Shown piece after piece: positions 32,988 to 41,598 of a stretch of 64,000 nt of DNA (the stretch's first letter is position 1; every line of letters starts with the position of its first letter). This DNA comes from VRUE01 sp963708115 (GTDB taxonomy: Bacteria; Actinomycetota; Thermoleophilia; Solirubrobacterales; 70-9). The notes beneath the pieces were generated by a model. The model was given only the letters and a program-made list of their open reading frames with translations. It made no database searches and was not told where the DNA came from. The position numbers and the translations under genes are program-made. The stretch is from positions 186,001 to 250,000 of the forward strand of contig CAVPRX010000002.1 of NCBI GenBank assembly GCA_963708115.1, in the 5' to 3' direction.

Positions 32988-33797
32988 ATGGGAATGCGGA
33001 GAGGCTTCATCCTGGCCTTCAATCTGGGCTTGGTCATCGCGTTTGCCGTGGCGGCGGTGGCCGCGGCGAGCTGGACGACGGTTCGGGCCGGCAACCTCGT
33101 CCTCGAGATCGAAGGCAAGCTGGCGCCGCGTGCTTATCCCAGGCACGAATTTGCACCCGCCTCCTTCCGTACTCGGGCGCAGATTGCGACCGCCGACGCC
33201 ACCCATCCCCCGGCGCTCCGCGAAGGCGTCATCTACGTCGACAAGAACGGCACGTTCGATGCCCGCGGGCTGCCCGTCTGCAAAGCCGGCCAGCTCGAGG
33301 CGCGCGACACCAAGGCGGCGATCAAGGCCTGTGGGGACGCGATCGTCGGCAGCGGCGAAGGCACGGCGGAGATCGCCTTCCCGGAACAGAAGCCGATCAT
33401 CGTCAAGAGTCCGATCACGATCTTCAACGGCGGCGTCAAGGGCGGCACGACGACGATGCTCCTCCACGCCTTCATCACGGTGCCGACCCCTTCGGCGATC
33501 GTCAGCAGTCTCAAGTTCACTCGTGTCAATGCCGGTCGCTACGGACTGCGGGGGGTCGCGAAGGTCCCCGTGATCGCCGGTGGCAGCGGCTCGGTGACGG
33601 CTTTCGACATCAAGATCAAGCGCCTCTACGACTACAAAGGAGAGCGCAAGAGCTTCGACCTGACCAAATGCCCGGACGGGCACATCGATGCCAAAGGGAC
33701 GGGCGTTTTCAAGGACGAAGTGCGGGATGGCGTGCACGATGGCGAGGAGACGTCTCTCTCCGCGACTCTGAGCTTTCCGTGCACGCCTAAGGAGTAG
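32988..33797 (+). CDS. Exported protein of unknown function
   Basis: A 269-residue protein with an N-terminal signal sequence (MGMRRGFILAFNLGLVIAFA, then AVAAVAAASWTT). The ATG at 32988 follows GGGGGGAGGAACG. The mature part is beta-rich with two conserved-looking cysteines (VCKAGQ, KACGD) and ends with a KCPDGH and FPCTP pair, suggesting disulfides outside the membrane. No catalytic motif is recognised. A long palindrome begins 3 bases after the stop. PadR control is possible from the divergent layout. Confidence 0.7.
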   Translation: MGMRRGFILAFNLGLVIAFAVAAVAAASWTTVRAGNLVLEIEGKLAPRAYPRHEFAPASFRTRAQIATADATHPPALREGVIYVDKNGTFDARGLPVCKAGQLEARDTKAAIKACGDAIVGSGEGTAEIAFPEQKPIIVKSPITIFNGGVKGGTTTMLLHAFITVPTPSAIVSSLKFTRVNAGRYGLRGVAKVPVIAGGSGSVTAFDIKIKRLYDYKGERKSFDLTKCPDGHIDAKGTGVFKDEVRDGVHDGEETSLSATLSFPCTPKE

Positions 33798-33800
33798 CGG

Positions 33801-33945
33801 CGGGCGGGTCCTGGCGCCGGGTGAGGGTGTCCTCGCGTTGCTGGGTTTTTCGCCCGCAGCGCCGACGGCCGTCCGAGGTTGCGGTTGGGGCGAAAAAGAG
33901 GACGCCGCTGCCGCGAGGACACCCTCACCCGGCGCCACCCGCCCG
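33801..33945. repeat. Stop-abutting palindromic element, family C copy 2
   Basis: Arms 33801-33808/33938-33945 and a perfect 25-base stem 33813-33837/33912-33936 enclose 74 bases. The element begins 3 bases after the stop of the exported-protein gene. The interior contains TTGCTGGGTTTTTCGCC and GCGAAAAA followed by GGACGCCGCTGC, as in the element at 7511-7637, although the two outer stems are different. The right arm ends 23 bases before the prfA start. U-less terminator, RNA-stabilising structure and mobile repeat are all possible. Confidence 0.75.
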
Positions 33946-33968
33946 AGTTGCGCCTATGGTTCACGGTC

Positions 33969-35036
33969 GTGATCGAGGCGCTCGTTCAACAGATTGAGGT
34001 GAGGTTCTCCGAGCTGGAGGGGTTGATGTCCGATCCTGATGTGATCTCGGATCGGGAGCGTTATGCCGATGTCGGGCGGGAGTACCGGGAGCTGCAGCCT
34101 GCTCGGGTGCTGGCGGGTGAGTGGCGGACGCTCAAGGACGACCTGGAAGGGGCCCGGGAGCTGTTGGAGGAGGGCGAGGACGCCGAGCTGCGCAAGGTGG
34201 CCGACGAGGCGCCGGCGAAGCTGGAGGAGCTCGAAGAGGAGATCCGGCTGGCGATGGTCGAGCGCGACCCCAACGACGCCAAGAACGTCCTGGTCGAGAT
34301 CCGCGCCGGCACCGGTGGCGACGAGGCGGCGCTGTTCGCCGGCGACCTATACAAGATGCTCACCCGCTACGCAGAGGAGCGCGGCTTCGCCACCGAGGTT
34401 CTCTCCCAGTCGGCCGCCGAGGTCGGCGGTTTCAAGGAGGTGACCTTTGCGATCAAGGGCGAGGGCGCCTACTCGATCTTCAAGTTCGAGGGCGGCACGC
34501 ACCGCGTGCAGCGCGTGCCCGAGACCGAGTCCCAGGGTCGCATCCACACCTCGACCGCGACGGTCGCGGTGCTTCCCGAGGCCGAGGAGGTCGAGGTCGA
34601 AGTCGACCAGAACGACCTGCAGATCGACGTCTACCGCTCCTCCGGGCCGGGCGGCCAGTCGGTCAACACGACCGACTCCGCGGTGCGGATCACCCATAAA
34701 CCGAGCGGGATCGTGGTCTCGATGCAGGACGAGAAGTCGCAGCTGCAGAACCGCGAGAAGGCGATGCGGGTCTTGCGGGCGCGGCTGTACGAGCGCGAGC
34801 TCGCCGAGCAGCAGGCAAAGGTCGCCGCCGAGCGCAAGGCGCAGGTCGGCAGCGGCGAGCGCTCCGAGAAGGTGCGCACCTACAACTTCCCCCAGGGCCG
34901 GGTCACCGACCACCGGATCAAGCTGACCTCGCACAACATAGAAGGCGTTTTGGCCGGGGACCTCGCCGAGTTCAGCGACGCACTGGCGGCCGAGGAGAAG
35001 AGGCAACGTCTAGAGGCAGCCGCCTCGGCCGCGTGA
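33969..35036 (+). CDS. prfA: Peptide chain release factor 1
   Basis: A 355-residue class I release factor for UAA/UAG. SSGPGGQSVNTTDSAVRITH carries the GGQ tripeptide that triggers peptidyl-tRNA hydrolysis, and the region after RVQRVPETESQGRIHTSTAT matches RF1. I choose the GTG at 33969; the frame upstream runs through the palindromic element. prmC, which methylates the GGQ glutamine, follows directly. The stop abuts the inverted repeat at 35037. Confidence 0.94.
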   Translation: MIEALVQQIEVRFSELEGLMSDPDVISDRERYADVGREYRELQPARVLAGEWRTLKDDLEGARELLEEGEDAELRKVADEAPAKLEELEEEIRLAMVERDPNDAKNVLVEIRAGTGGDEAALFAGDLYKMLTRYAEERGFATEVLSQSAAEVGGFKEVTFAIKGEGAYSIFKFEGGTHRVQRVPETESQGRIHTSTATVAVLPEAEEVEVEVDQNDLQIDVYRSSGPGGQSVNTTDSAVRITHKPSGIVVSMQDEKSQLQNREKAMRVLRARLYERELAEQQAKVAAERKAQVGSGERSEKVRTYNFPQGRVTDHRIKLTSHNIEGVLAGDLAEFSDALAAEEKRQRLEAAASAA

Positions 35037-35084
35037 GCGCATCCGACATTCACCACAGCGGGGTGGGGCGAATGTCGGATGCGC
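35037..35084. repeat. Family B hairpin, copy 1
   Basis: A perfect 15-base inverted repeat (GCGCATCCGACATTC and complement) with loop ACCACAGCGGGGTGGGGC starts immediately after the prfA stop. The same hairpin with an almost identical left arm and loop recurs at 52849-52896. The probable prmC ATG (35072) lies in the right arm, so folding would sequester the prmC start. It could act as an attenuator or terminator. Confidence 0.7.
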
Positions 35085-35907
35085 CCACTGCGGGGAGCGT
35101 CCGCGAGGCCCTGTCGAGCGCGAGCGACGCTCTGGCGGCAACGGGGGTCGAAACCCCCCGGCTGGACGCGGAACTGCTGCTGGGTGAGGCGACCGGCTGG
35201 GACCGAGCGCGGCTCGCGGCGGAGCCCGAGGCCGGTGTGCCAGCCCCCGCGGGGAGGCAGTTCGCCGAGATGGTGCGGCGGCGGCTGCGGCGCGAGCCGG
35301 TTGCCTACATCCTCGGCCGCAAGGGTTTCCGCCATATCGAGCTGGCGGTGGATCGGCAGGTGCTGATTCCCCGCCCCGAGACCGAGCTGCTGGTCGAGCT
35401 GGCGCTGGAGATTGCCCCGCAACGTGTGCTCGACATGGGAACGGGGTCGGGGGCGATCGCGCTCGCCATCGCCGGCGAGATGCCCACCTGCGAGGTGATC
35501 GCTACCGATACCTCCCCGACCGCGCTCGAAGTTGCCCGCGACAACGCAAAGCGGCTGGGCTTGGCCGATCGGGTTGAGTTCGTCGAGGCGATGCTTCCTC
35601 CGGACGTCGGCGGACTCGATCTGATCGTCGCCAACCTGCCCTATGTCGCCGAGTCGGAATGGGGGGACTGGAGCCCGAGGTGACCCAGTGGGAGCCACGC
35701 GAGGCCCTGCTCGCGGGGCCGGACGGACTGGATGTGATCCGCGCGGCGATCCCGGCTGCCGCCGCAGTGGCGCCATCACTGGCGCTCGAGGTCGGCGCGG
35801 GGCAGGCACCGGCGGTCGGCGAGCTGCTCTTCGAGGCAGGCCTCGCGAAGATCGAGACGCGCCCCGACCTGGCCGGGATCCCGCGTGTCGTCTGGGGGAC
35901 TCGATGA
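35072..35907 (+). CDS. prmC: Peptide chain release factor N5-glutamine methyltransferase, frameshifted
   Basis: A SAM-dependent methyltransferase that modifies the GGQ glutamine of release factors, about 278 residues if repaired. The N-terminal helical domain is followed by LDMGTGSGAIALAIAGEMPT (SAM motif I) and DLIVANLPYVAESEWG, equivalent to NPPY. After a run of six G (35661-35666) the frame shifts; adding one G restores GLEPEVTQWEPREALLAGPD to the end. A homopolymer deletion during sequencing is the simplest explanation. The ATG at 35072 excludes residues encoded by the repeat; the GTG at 35033 is the alternative. Confidence 0.9.
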
Positions 35908-35909
35908 GC

Positions 35910-35950
35910 CGGGGCACCTTTTGGGTGCTCTGCACCCATAGCGTGCCCCG
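35910..35950. repeat. Nested hairpin after prmC
   Basis: CGGGGCAC ... GTGCCCCG (35910-35917/35943-35950) encloses TGGGTGC-TCT-GCACCCA. It starts 2 bases after the prmC stop and ends 9 bases before the next start. GGTGCCCC-type arms resemble the family C/D elements. No T-tract. Confidence 0.55.
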
Positions 35951-35959
35951 AGGGTGGCG

Positions 35960-36613
35960 ATGAGCGAAATCGTCTCGATCGCGCGCGATGGGGCGGAGGC
36001 GGCGCGCGGCGCCCTGGAGCGGACGATCGCCGGCGGAGGAGTCGCGGTCTTTCCCGCCGATGGTCTCTATGGACTGGCCTGCGATCCGCTCGACGCGGCG
36101 GCGATTGCGCGGATCCACGAGGTCAAGGGCCGCGACGACGGCAAGCCCTCCGCCGTCATGTACTTCTCGCCGCTGGCGATGCGCGAGCTGGTCGATGGGC
36201 TCGGGCCGCGCACGCGCCTGGCGCTGGGGGCCCTATTGCCCGGCCCGGTGACGCTGGTGGTTGCCAATCCGGAAGGCCGCTACCCGCTCGCCTGTCGGGA
36301 GGACCGGGCCCGCCTCGGAGTCCGCCTGATCGGCGGGCCGCTGGCCGGCGCGATGTGCCCTCTGTTCCAGACCTCGGCCAATCTCAGCGGCGAGCCGGCG
36401 CCGTCTCGCTTCGATGACGTTCCGGCCGAGATCGTCGCCGCGGCCGACCTCGCGATCGACGGCGGCGGGTTGACCGGCCTGCCGTCGACCGTCGTCGACC
36501 TCACCGAGTTCGACGCGGGGGGCGGGTGGATCGTCCTGCGCGAGGGAGGGCTCTCCCCGGGCGACTTAACAGCCCGGTTGACCGCGGTAGGGGAGGCGGA
36601 CCAGGCGCCGTGA
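35960..36613 (+). CDS. L-threonylcarbamoyladenylate synthase (Sua5/YrdC/YciO)
   Basis: A 217-residue YrdC-domain protein. GGVAVFPADGLYGLACDPLD, KGRDDGKPSAVMYFS, LLPGPVTLVV and TSANLSGEPAPSRFDDVP are characteristic of the enzyme that makes threonylcarbamoyl-AMP for the t6A37 modification of tRNA. It is short (TsaC-like) and lacks the C-terminal Sua5 domain. An in-frame GTG at 35954 is the alternative start. The neighbours prfA and prmC support a translation role. The 3' end overlaps the convergent lysyl-oxidase-like gene by 48 bases. Confidence 0.9.
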   Translation: MSEIVSIARDGAEAARGALERTIAGGGVAVFPADGLYGLACDPLDAAAIARIHEVKGRDDGKPSAVMYFSPLAMRELVDGLGPRTRLALGALLPGPVTLVVANPEGRYPLACREDRARLGVRLIGGPLAGAMCPLFQTSANLSGEPAPSRFDDVPAEIVAAADLAIDGGGLTGLPSTVVDLTEFDAGGGWIVLREGGLSPGDLTARLTAVGEADQAP

Positions 36614-37327
36614 GGTGTTGTCGCGCTCATTGGACTCGAAGAGCAGTTCCTTCGGGTCGACGGTCATCGTGAAGACGAAGCAGCCGCGCAGGCCGCTGAC
36701 GTCTATCCACTGCTTGTCGTAGTTGGCCGGATAGATGTCCGACCAGCCGACCGAGGTGCCGAGCGTGACCGCGTCGGTGTAGGGGTCCTGGTCGCAGCCC
36801 GGGTAGTGGCGGACGTTCGGCGAGCGCTTGCCGGGGCGGGTGCGCTCGAGATCGCGCAGGCAGTAGTTGAGCTTGGGGCTGGTGCGGATGACCGGTCCGA
36901 CCTTGCCGTCCGGCCCGACCCGGCGCAGGTCGAACCCGGCAAGCTGGTGCACCTTCCAGTAGCTGCCGCCGAAGTACGTGCCTACGTCGGTGAAGTGCAG
37001 GGTGGCCTTGGTCTTGAGGAAGAGGAGGCCGCCGTCCTTGCGGTGGATCCGCTGATTGACCCGCATCCTGTGCCAGCCCTCGCGCCGGCCGCGCAGCTCC
37101 ATCGGGCCCTTGCCGCGGCTCTCGACGTCGCTCGTCGCCCGCAGGAGCAGCTTGCCGTCGTAGCCAGTGGTCTCGTAGATTTCGCTCGGCTTGGCGATCC
37201 TCAGATTGGGGCAGAGCAGCTGGCGGGCTTCGGGGCCTTCGCAGGGGTTGGCCACCTCCGCGGCGGCGGTCGGGACGAGGAGGAGCAGCGCCAGGGCGGC
37301 GATTGCGAGGGACGCGCGGCTTTTCAC
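36566..37327 (-). CDS. Exported lysyl-oxidase-like domain protein
   Basis: A 253-residue protein with a clear signal peptide (MKSRASLAIAALALLLLVPT, then AAAEV). The C-terminal half resembles the lysyl oxidase family: YCLRDLERTRP, a YPGCDQ segment, GTSVGWSDIYPANYDKQWID and FTMTVDPKELLFESNERDN. In the copper region the family normally has a His-x-His cluster before the aromatic stretch; here it reads GGSYWKVHQLAGFDLRR, so only one histidine is evident. Four cysteines in the C-terminal half could form disulfides. It may be a non-catalytic or divergent relative. No operon partner is visible. Confidence 0.6.
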   Translation of the reverse strand: MKSRASLAIAALALLLLVPTAAAEVANPCEGPEARQLLCPNLRIAKPSEIYETTGYDGKLLLRATSDVESRGKGPMELRGRREGWHRMRVNQRIHRKDGGLLFLKTKATLHFTDVGTYFGGSYWKVHQLAGFDLRRVGPDGKVGPVIRTSPKLNYCLRDLERTRPGKRSPNVRHYPGCDQDPYTDAVTLGTSVGWSDIYPANYDKQWIDVSGLRGCFVFTMTVDPKELLFESNERDNTSRRLVRLPYRGQPGC

Positions 37328-37369
37328 CGGCGGCAGGCTATCCCGACCCGTTGGTATCGTCGTTGCACG

Positions 37370-38650
37370 GTGGACGAGCTACCCGAAAACTTGCAGGCTG
37401 CACCCCTGAGCGAGGTCGATCCGGCGATCGCCGCGGTACTCGACGCCGAGCTGCGACGCCAGCAGGGGACGCTGGAGATGATCGCCTCGGAGAACTTCGT
37501 CCCGCAGGCGGTGCTCGAAGCCGTCGGCTCGGTGCTGACCAACAAGTACGCCGAGGGCTACCCCGGCAAGCGCTACTACGGCGGCTGCGAGGAGGTCGAC
37601 GTCGCCGAGCAGCTGGCGATCGACCGCGCCAGGGAGTTGTTCGGGGCCGAGCACGCGAACGTCCAGCCGCACTCCGGGGCTCAGGCCAACAACGCCGTCT
37701 ATATGGCGCTGCTGGAACCGGGCGACACCTTCCTCGGGATGGCGCTCGACCACGGCGGTCACCTGAGCCACGGGATGAAGATCAACGTCTCCGGCAAGCT
37801 CTACAACCCGGTGCCCTACCACGTGCGTCGCGATGACATGCGTGTCGACATGGACGAGGTCGCGAGGCTCGCCGAGGAGCACAAGCCCGCCCTGATCGTC
37901 GCCGGCTGGTCGGCCTACCCGCGCCAGCTCGACTTCGCCGCCTTCCGCGCGATCGCCGACTCGGTCGGCGCCAAGCTGATGGTCGACATGGCGCACTTCG
38001 CCGGGCTCGTCGCCGCCGGCGAGCACCCCAACCCGGTGCCGCACGCCGACGTCGTCACGACGACGACCCACAAGACCCTCTGCGGGCCGCGCAGCGGCAT
38101 GATCCTCGCCCGCGAGGAGCACGCCAAGGCGATCGACAAGGCGACCTTCCCCGGCCAGCAGGGCGGCCCGCTGATGCACACGATCGCCGCCAAGGCGGTG
38201 GCGCTGCGGATCGCCGCCAGCGAGCCCTTCCGCGCCCGCCAGCGGCAGACGATCGCCAACGCGCAGGCATTCGCCGCCGGGCTCGAAGCCGGCGGCGTGC
38301 CCGTCCTCACCGGCGGCACCGACGTCCACCTCGTCCTCGTCGACCTGACCCCGAGCGGTCTCGACGGCAAGACCGCCGAGGCGCGCTTGGATGAGGTCGG
38401 GATCACGGTCAACCGCAACGCGATCCCCTTCGACGAGCGGCCGCCGATGAATCCCTCCGGATTGCGGATCGGCACCCCGGCGCTGACCACCCGCGGCCTG
38501 GTCGAGGAGGATCTGAGCGAGATCGCGTCGGTGATCGCCACCGCCCTCAGCGGCGACTTCGACGCCGAGAAGGCGGCGCTCGCCGAGCGCACCAGGTTGC
38601 TGATGGAGCGCTACCCGCTCTACCCCGAGCTGGCCGCCGCAGCTTTTTAG
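37370..38650 (+). CDS. glyA: Serine hydroxymethyltransferase
   Basis: A 426-residue PLP enzyme converting serine and tetrahydrofolate to glycine and methylene-tetrahydrofolate. NKYAEGYPGKRYYGGCEEVD, NVQPHSGAQANNAVYMALLE, VDMAHFAGLVAAGEHPNPVP and VVTTTTHKTLCGPRSGM (Schiff-base Lys) are diagnostic. The GTG at 37370 gives the normal N-terminus; the frame extends upstream only over the divergent gene. Length is standard for the family. Confidence 0.96.
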   Translation: MDELPENLQAAPLSEVDPAIAAVLDAELRRQQGTLEMIASENFVPQAVLEAVGSVLTNKYAEGYPGKRYYGGCEEVDVAEQLAIDRARELFGAEHANVQPHSGAQANNAVYMALLEPGDTFLGMALDHGGHLSHGMKINVSGKLYNPVPYHVRRDDMRVDMDEVARLAEEHKPALIVAGWSAYPRQLDFAAFRAIADSVGAKLMVDMAHFAGLVAAGEHPNPVPHADVVTTTTHKTLCGPRSGMILAREEHAKAIDKATFPGQQGGPLMHTIAAKAVALRIAASEPFRARQRQTIANAQAFAAGLEAGGVPVLTGGTDVHLVLVDLTPSGLDGKTAEARLDEVGITVNRNAIPFDERPPMNPSGLRIGTPALTTRGLVEEDLSEIASVIATALSGDFDAEKAALAERTRLLMERYPLYPELAAAAF

Positions 38651-38762
38651 CCGCGATGGCGGGAGCTGTGAACTCACCGCATCGTGCGGGTATCGAGGCG
38701 CGGTGACGGCGTCTTGGCATGGCGGTAATTTTTGTGAAGTGAACTCACCGCTCGCTGCCGAA
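38651..38762. repeat. Direct repeat and small hairpin downstream of glyA
   Basis: GTGAACTCACCGC occurs twice (38668-38680 and 38739-38751). The first copy overlaps a CCGCA-TCG-TGCGG hairpin (38677-38689) 26 bases after the glyA stop. The second lies within the first codons of the annotated TIM-barrel gene, or upstream of it if the ATG at 38763 is the start. This could be a regulatory pair or a small duplication. Confidence 0.4.
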
Positions 38763-39422
38763 ATGACTCCGCCGCTCGGGCATCATCCTGTCGGCGCGTC
38801 TACCGGCTACATGGTCGAAAGCCGCGGTGATTGGCCCAGGCTCCTCGATGAGGCAAGCCGTGTTTCGAGCTTCGCTGTCGAGCTGACTGCCCTCAGAGAG
38901 GACGAGCTACCTGGACTCCTGAGCTACCTGGGCGACGCCCCGGTGCTGCCGTTTCGCTATGTGAGCGTTCATGGCCCGAGCAAGGCTCGAAAGATGGTGG
39001 AGGAGGAGCTAGTAGCCCTGCTGGGAGAGCTGCCGCCCTTCGTCAACGCGATCGTGCTCCATCCTGACCAGATCGAGGATCCACGGCTCTACGCTCGACT
39101 TGGCAGTCGGCTCGTGATCGAGAACATGGACTCGCGCAAGAGCTCTGGACAGACAGGTGAAGACCTGGCGCAGCTATTCGAGGTCCTCCCCGAGGCTGGC
39201 TTTTGCTTCGACGTGGCACATGCATGGACGGTGGATAAGACGATGGATACGGGGGAAGAGCTCCTCGATCGATTTACGTCACGCCTGCGGCACGTTCATC
39301 TCAGCTCGATGTCGGACGATCTGGGTCATGTGCCGTTGAGCCCCGACCAGGAAAAACTGTTCGCTCCGCTGCTCGCTCGCTGCCGCGATGTGCCCTGGAT
39401 CCTCGAGGCAGAACCGCGTTAG
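38703..39422 (+). CDS. TIM-barrel protein, sugar isomerase/AP endonuclease 2 superfamily
   Basis: A 239-residue protein from GTG at 38703; the ATG at 38763 would give 219 residues. The layout VSVHGPSKA, IVLHPDQIED, LVIENMDSRKSSGQTGEDLA, GFCFDVAHAWTVDKTMD and LRHVHLSSMSDDLGHVPLSP is that of a xylose-isomerase-like TIM barrel with metal-binding His, Glu and Asp residues. The reaction is unknown. A nucleotidyltransferase-like gene follows 12 bases later, and the pair has lower GC than its neighbours, suggesting a transferred cassette. I see no homology that names a pathway. Confidence 0.65.
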   Translation: MTASWHGGNFCEVNSPLAAEMTPPLGHHPVGASTGYMVESRGDWPRLLDEASRVSSFAVELTALREDELPGLLSYLGDAPVLPFRYVSVHGPSKARKMVEEELVALLGELPPFVNAIVLHPDQIEDPRLYARLGSRLVIENMDSRKSSGQTGEDLAQLFEVLPEAGFCFDVAHAWTVDKTMDTGEELLDRFTSRLRHVHLSSMSDDLGHVPLSPDQEKLFAPLLARCRDVPWILEAEPR

Positions 39423-39434
39423 CGTCAGAGAGCC

Positions 39435-40424
39435 GTGTTGAACGCCCTCGGACAACTCGCTGAGCGCAGCGACGGGGGATTTCCGAATCTAACCCAGGCG
39501 AGAGAAGTGACTGAGCGTCGGCTGTCCGAAATGCGCGGGCGGTTCAAAGACCTGGATTGCGATGACGACGTATGCGTGGCCCTCTTCGGATCGTGGGGCC
39601 GCCGCGAGCTCACCGAGCACAGCGACGACGACTGGGCGATCCTGATTGATGGCGCCGACCGGGCCGATGCGCGGCCGCTTCGATCCGAGGTCGAAGGGGT
39701 GCTGGGAGCGGACGGTCGAGAGCCCGGTAGTCAGGGGATATTCGGCGGATCGAGCAGTTGCGATCACCTGGTCGAGCACATTGGTCTCGAAGGGGACGAC
39801 AACAGAAATCTGACCATGCGCATGCTGCTGCTTCTGGAGTCGACCGCGGTCGTAAACGAAGCGGCGCACCATGCCTGTCGGGCGAGAGTGCTCAATGGCT
39901 TTTTGGACGATTCGGTGAAGGGTTATCGACCTCCGCGCTTCCTGCTCAACGACTTGATCCGGTACTGGCGGACGATCTGCGTTGACTTCGTTGGCAAGGA
40001 GCGGGAGGGGGCAGGGCAGAAGTGGGCGTTGCGCAATCTTAAGCTTGGCCTCTCACGCAAGGCTCTGTTTGCCGGGGGTCTGCTCCCCGTTCTGCTCTGC
40101 CACCGCTTCGATGCGCCACATATCCGTCTGTTTCTTGGCGAGATTTTTGCCTCGCCCTCCCTCGATCGCATCGCTTGGGCCTTTCTCGAGCTCGATGCGG
40201 TCGACGCCGGCGTCCGTGCGGTCGGTGCTTATGATCGTTTCATCGGTCTGCTCGGTGATGGCGATGCCAGGAATGAGCTCGCGCTGCTTTCCCGGGACCA
40301 GGCTAGGGACTCCGAGTTCTTCGTCTATGGAAAGCGCCTCGCCGCGGAGTTTCAGCAGGGTCTGCTCGCGCTCCTCTTCGAGACCAGCCTCGAGCCACTC
40401 GTGCGCGAATACGGAATCTTCTAA
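39435..40424 (+). CDS. Nucleotidyltransferase-domain protein
   Basis: A 329-residue protein from GTG at 39435. CVALFGSWGRRELTEHSDDD followed by WAILID is a GlnD/DUF294-type nucleotidyltransferase signature (G-S ... S-D-x-D). The C-terminal 200 residues are helical, with conserved-looking RFLLNDLIRYWRTICVDFVG and KWALRNLKLGLSRKALFAGG, recalling the helical partner domain of DUF294-like enzymes. The substrate is unknown. Coexpression with the preceding TIM-barrel protein is likely (12-base gap). A small accessory or defence-type two-gene unit is possible, but nothing proves it. Confidence 0.65.
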   Translation: MLNALGQLAERSDGGFPNLTQAREVTERRLSEMRGRFKDLDCDDDVCVALFGSWGRRELTEHSDDDWAILIDGADRADARPLRSEVEGVLGADGREPGSQGIFGGSSSCDHLVEHIGLEGDDNRNLTMRMLLLLESTAVVNEAAHHACRARVLNGFLDDSVKGYRPPRFLLNDLIRYWRTICVDFVGKEREGAGQKWALRNLKLGLSRKALFAGGLLPVLLCHRFDAPHIRLFLGEIFASPSLDRIAWAFLELDAVDAGVRAVGAYDRFIGLLGDGDARNELALLSRDQARDSEFFVYGKRLAAEFQQGLLALLFETSLEPLVREYGIF

Positions 40425-40466
40425 GGCCAAGGCGGGTAAGGCCTCCCAGCTGAATATGGTCCGACG

Positions 40467-41507
40467 ATGAAGATATGGGTCGACATGAGCGCGCCGGCGC
40501 ACGTGCTGGTTCTGCGCCCGATCATCGAGCGCCTCCGCGCTCAGGGCCACACGGTCGAGGTCACCTCGCGCGACTACGCGCAGACGCAGGCGCTGCTCGA
40601 GCTGCACGGGATGGAGCACACGCCGATCGGCCGCCATGGCGGCGCCTCACGGGTGCGCAAGGCGATGCGGCTGGGGGCGCGAACGACGGCGATGATCCGC
40701 TTCGGTCGCGGCCGCTCCTTCGACCTCGCCCTCGCTCACGGCTCCAACGACCTGGCGATCGCGGCGCGGCTGCTCGGTGTCCCCGAGGCCAACATGCACG
40801 ACTACGAGTACGCGGTCACCCAGCACCGGATCGGCTGCCGTCTCGCCAAGCGGGTGATGTTCCCCGACACGGTGCCGGCCGAGCGCCTGCGTCGCTTCGG
40901 CGTCGGGCCCGAGAAGCTCTTCCCCTATCCGGGACTGAAGGAGGAGTACTACCTCTACGACTTCGAGCCGGACCCCGATTCGCTCGAGCGCCTCTCGGTC
41001 GACACCGGGCGCGTCGTCGTCGTCGTCCGCCCGCCACCCGACGTCTCGCTCTACCACCGCAAGTCGAACCCGCTCTTCCCGAAAGTCCTGCAGCGGCTCG
41101 GCACCGACGAGAACGTGCACGCGATCGTCCTGCCCCGCACCCAGGCGCAGCGCGAGCTGGTCGAGAGCCTGGCGCTGCCCTCGCTGATCCTGCCGCCCGG
41201 CGCGGTCGAGGCACAGAGCCTCGTTGCCCTCGCCGACCTCGTCGTCTCCGCCGGCGGCACGATGAACCGCGAGGCGGCGGCTCTGGGCGTTCCCGTCTAC
41301 ACGACCTACGGCGGGCGCCTCGGCGGCGTCGATGAAGCGTTGATCCGGTCGGGACGGCTGCGACCGCTGACCGACCCGCGCGCGATCGAGCTCGAGAAAC
41401 GGACCGCGGACGCGACTCCGACCAGGCGAGACCCTGGTCTGCTCGTCGAGACGATTCTAGGTACCGTCGGAGCCGACCATCCCGCGGCAAGCCACATCTC
41501 GAGCTGA
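40467..41507 (+). CDS. DUF354 glycosyltransferase-like protein
   Basis: A 346-residue GT-B-like protein. MKIWVDMSAPAHVLVLRPII is the DUF354 N-terminus, MHDYEYAVTQHRIG and DTVPAERLRRFGVGPEKLFP follow, and VVSAGGTMNREAAALGVPVY is the donor-binding loop. The family resembles UDP-GlcNAc 2-epimerase and GT-B transferases and is usually found in surface-polysaccharide clusters. Here it precedes a sugar transferase, asnB and a WecA-like gene, which fits that role. The biochemical activity remains unproven. Confidence 0.85.
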   Translation: MKIWVDMSAPAHVLVLRPIIERLRAQGHTVEVTSRDYAQTQALLELHGMEHTPIGRHGGASRVRKAMRLGARTTAMIRFGRGRSFDLALAHGSNDLAIAARLLGVPEANMHDYEYAVTQHRIGCRLAKRVMFPDTVPAERLRRFGVGPEKLFPYPGLKEEYYLYDFEPDPDSLERLSVDTGRVVVVVRPPPDVSLYHRKSNPLFPKVLQRLGTDENVHAIVLPRTQAQRELVESLALPSLILPPGAVEAQSLVALADLVVSAGGTMNREAAALGVPVYTTYGGRLGGVDEALIRSGRLRPLTDPRAIELEKRTADATPTRRDPGLLVETILGTVGADHPAASHISS

Positions 41508-41598
41508 ATCTCTCGCTCTGCCGGAGGACGTCCAGGCCGAGCTGGAGCACTTCATCGCGCTCGCCGGGGACGGCGAGTCGCGGCCGGTCGACACCGTC

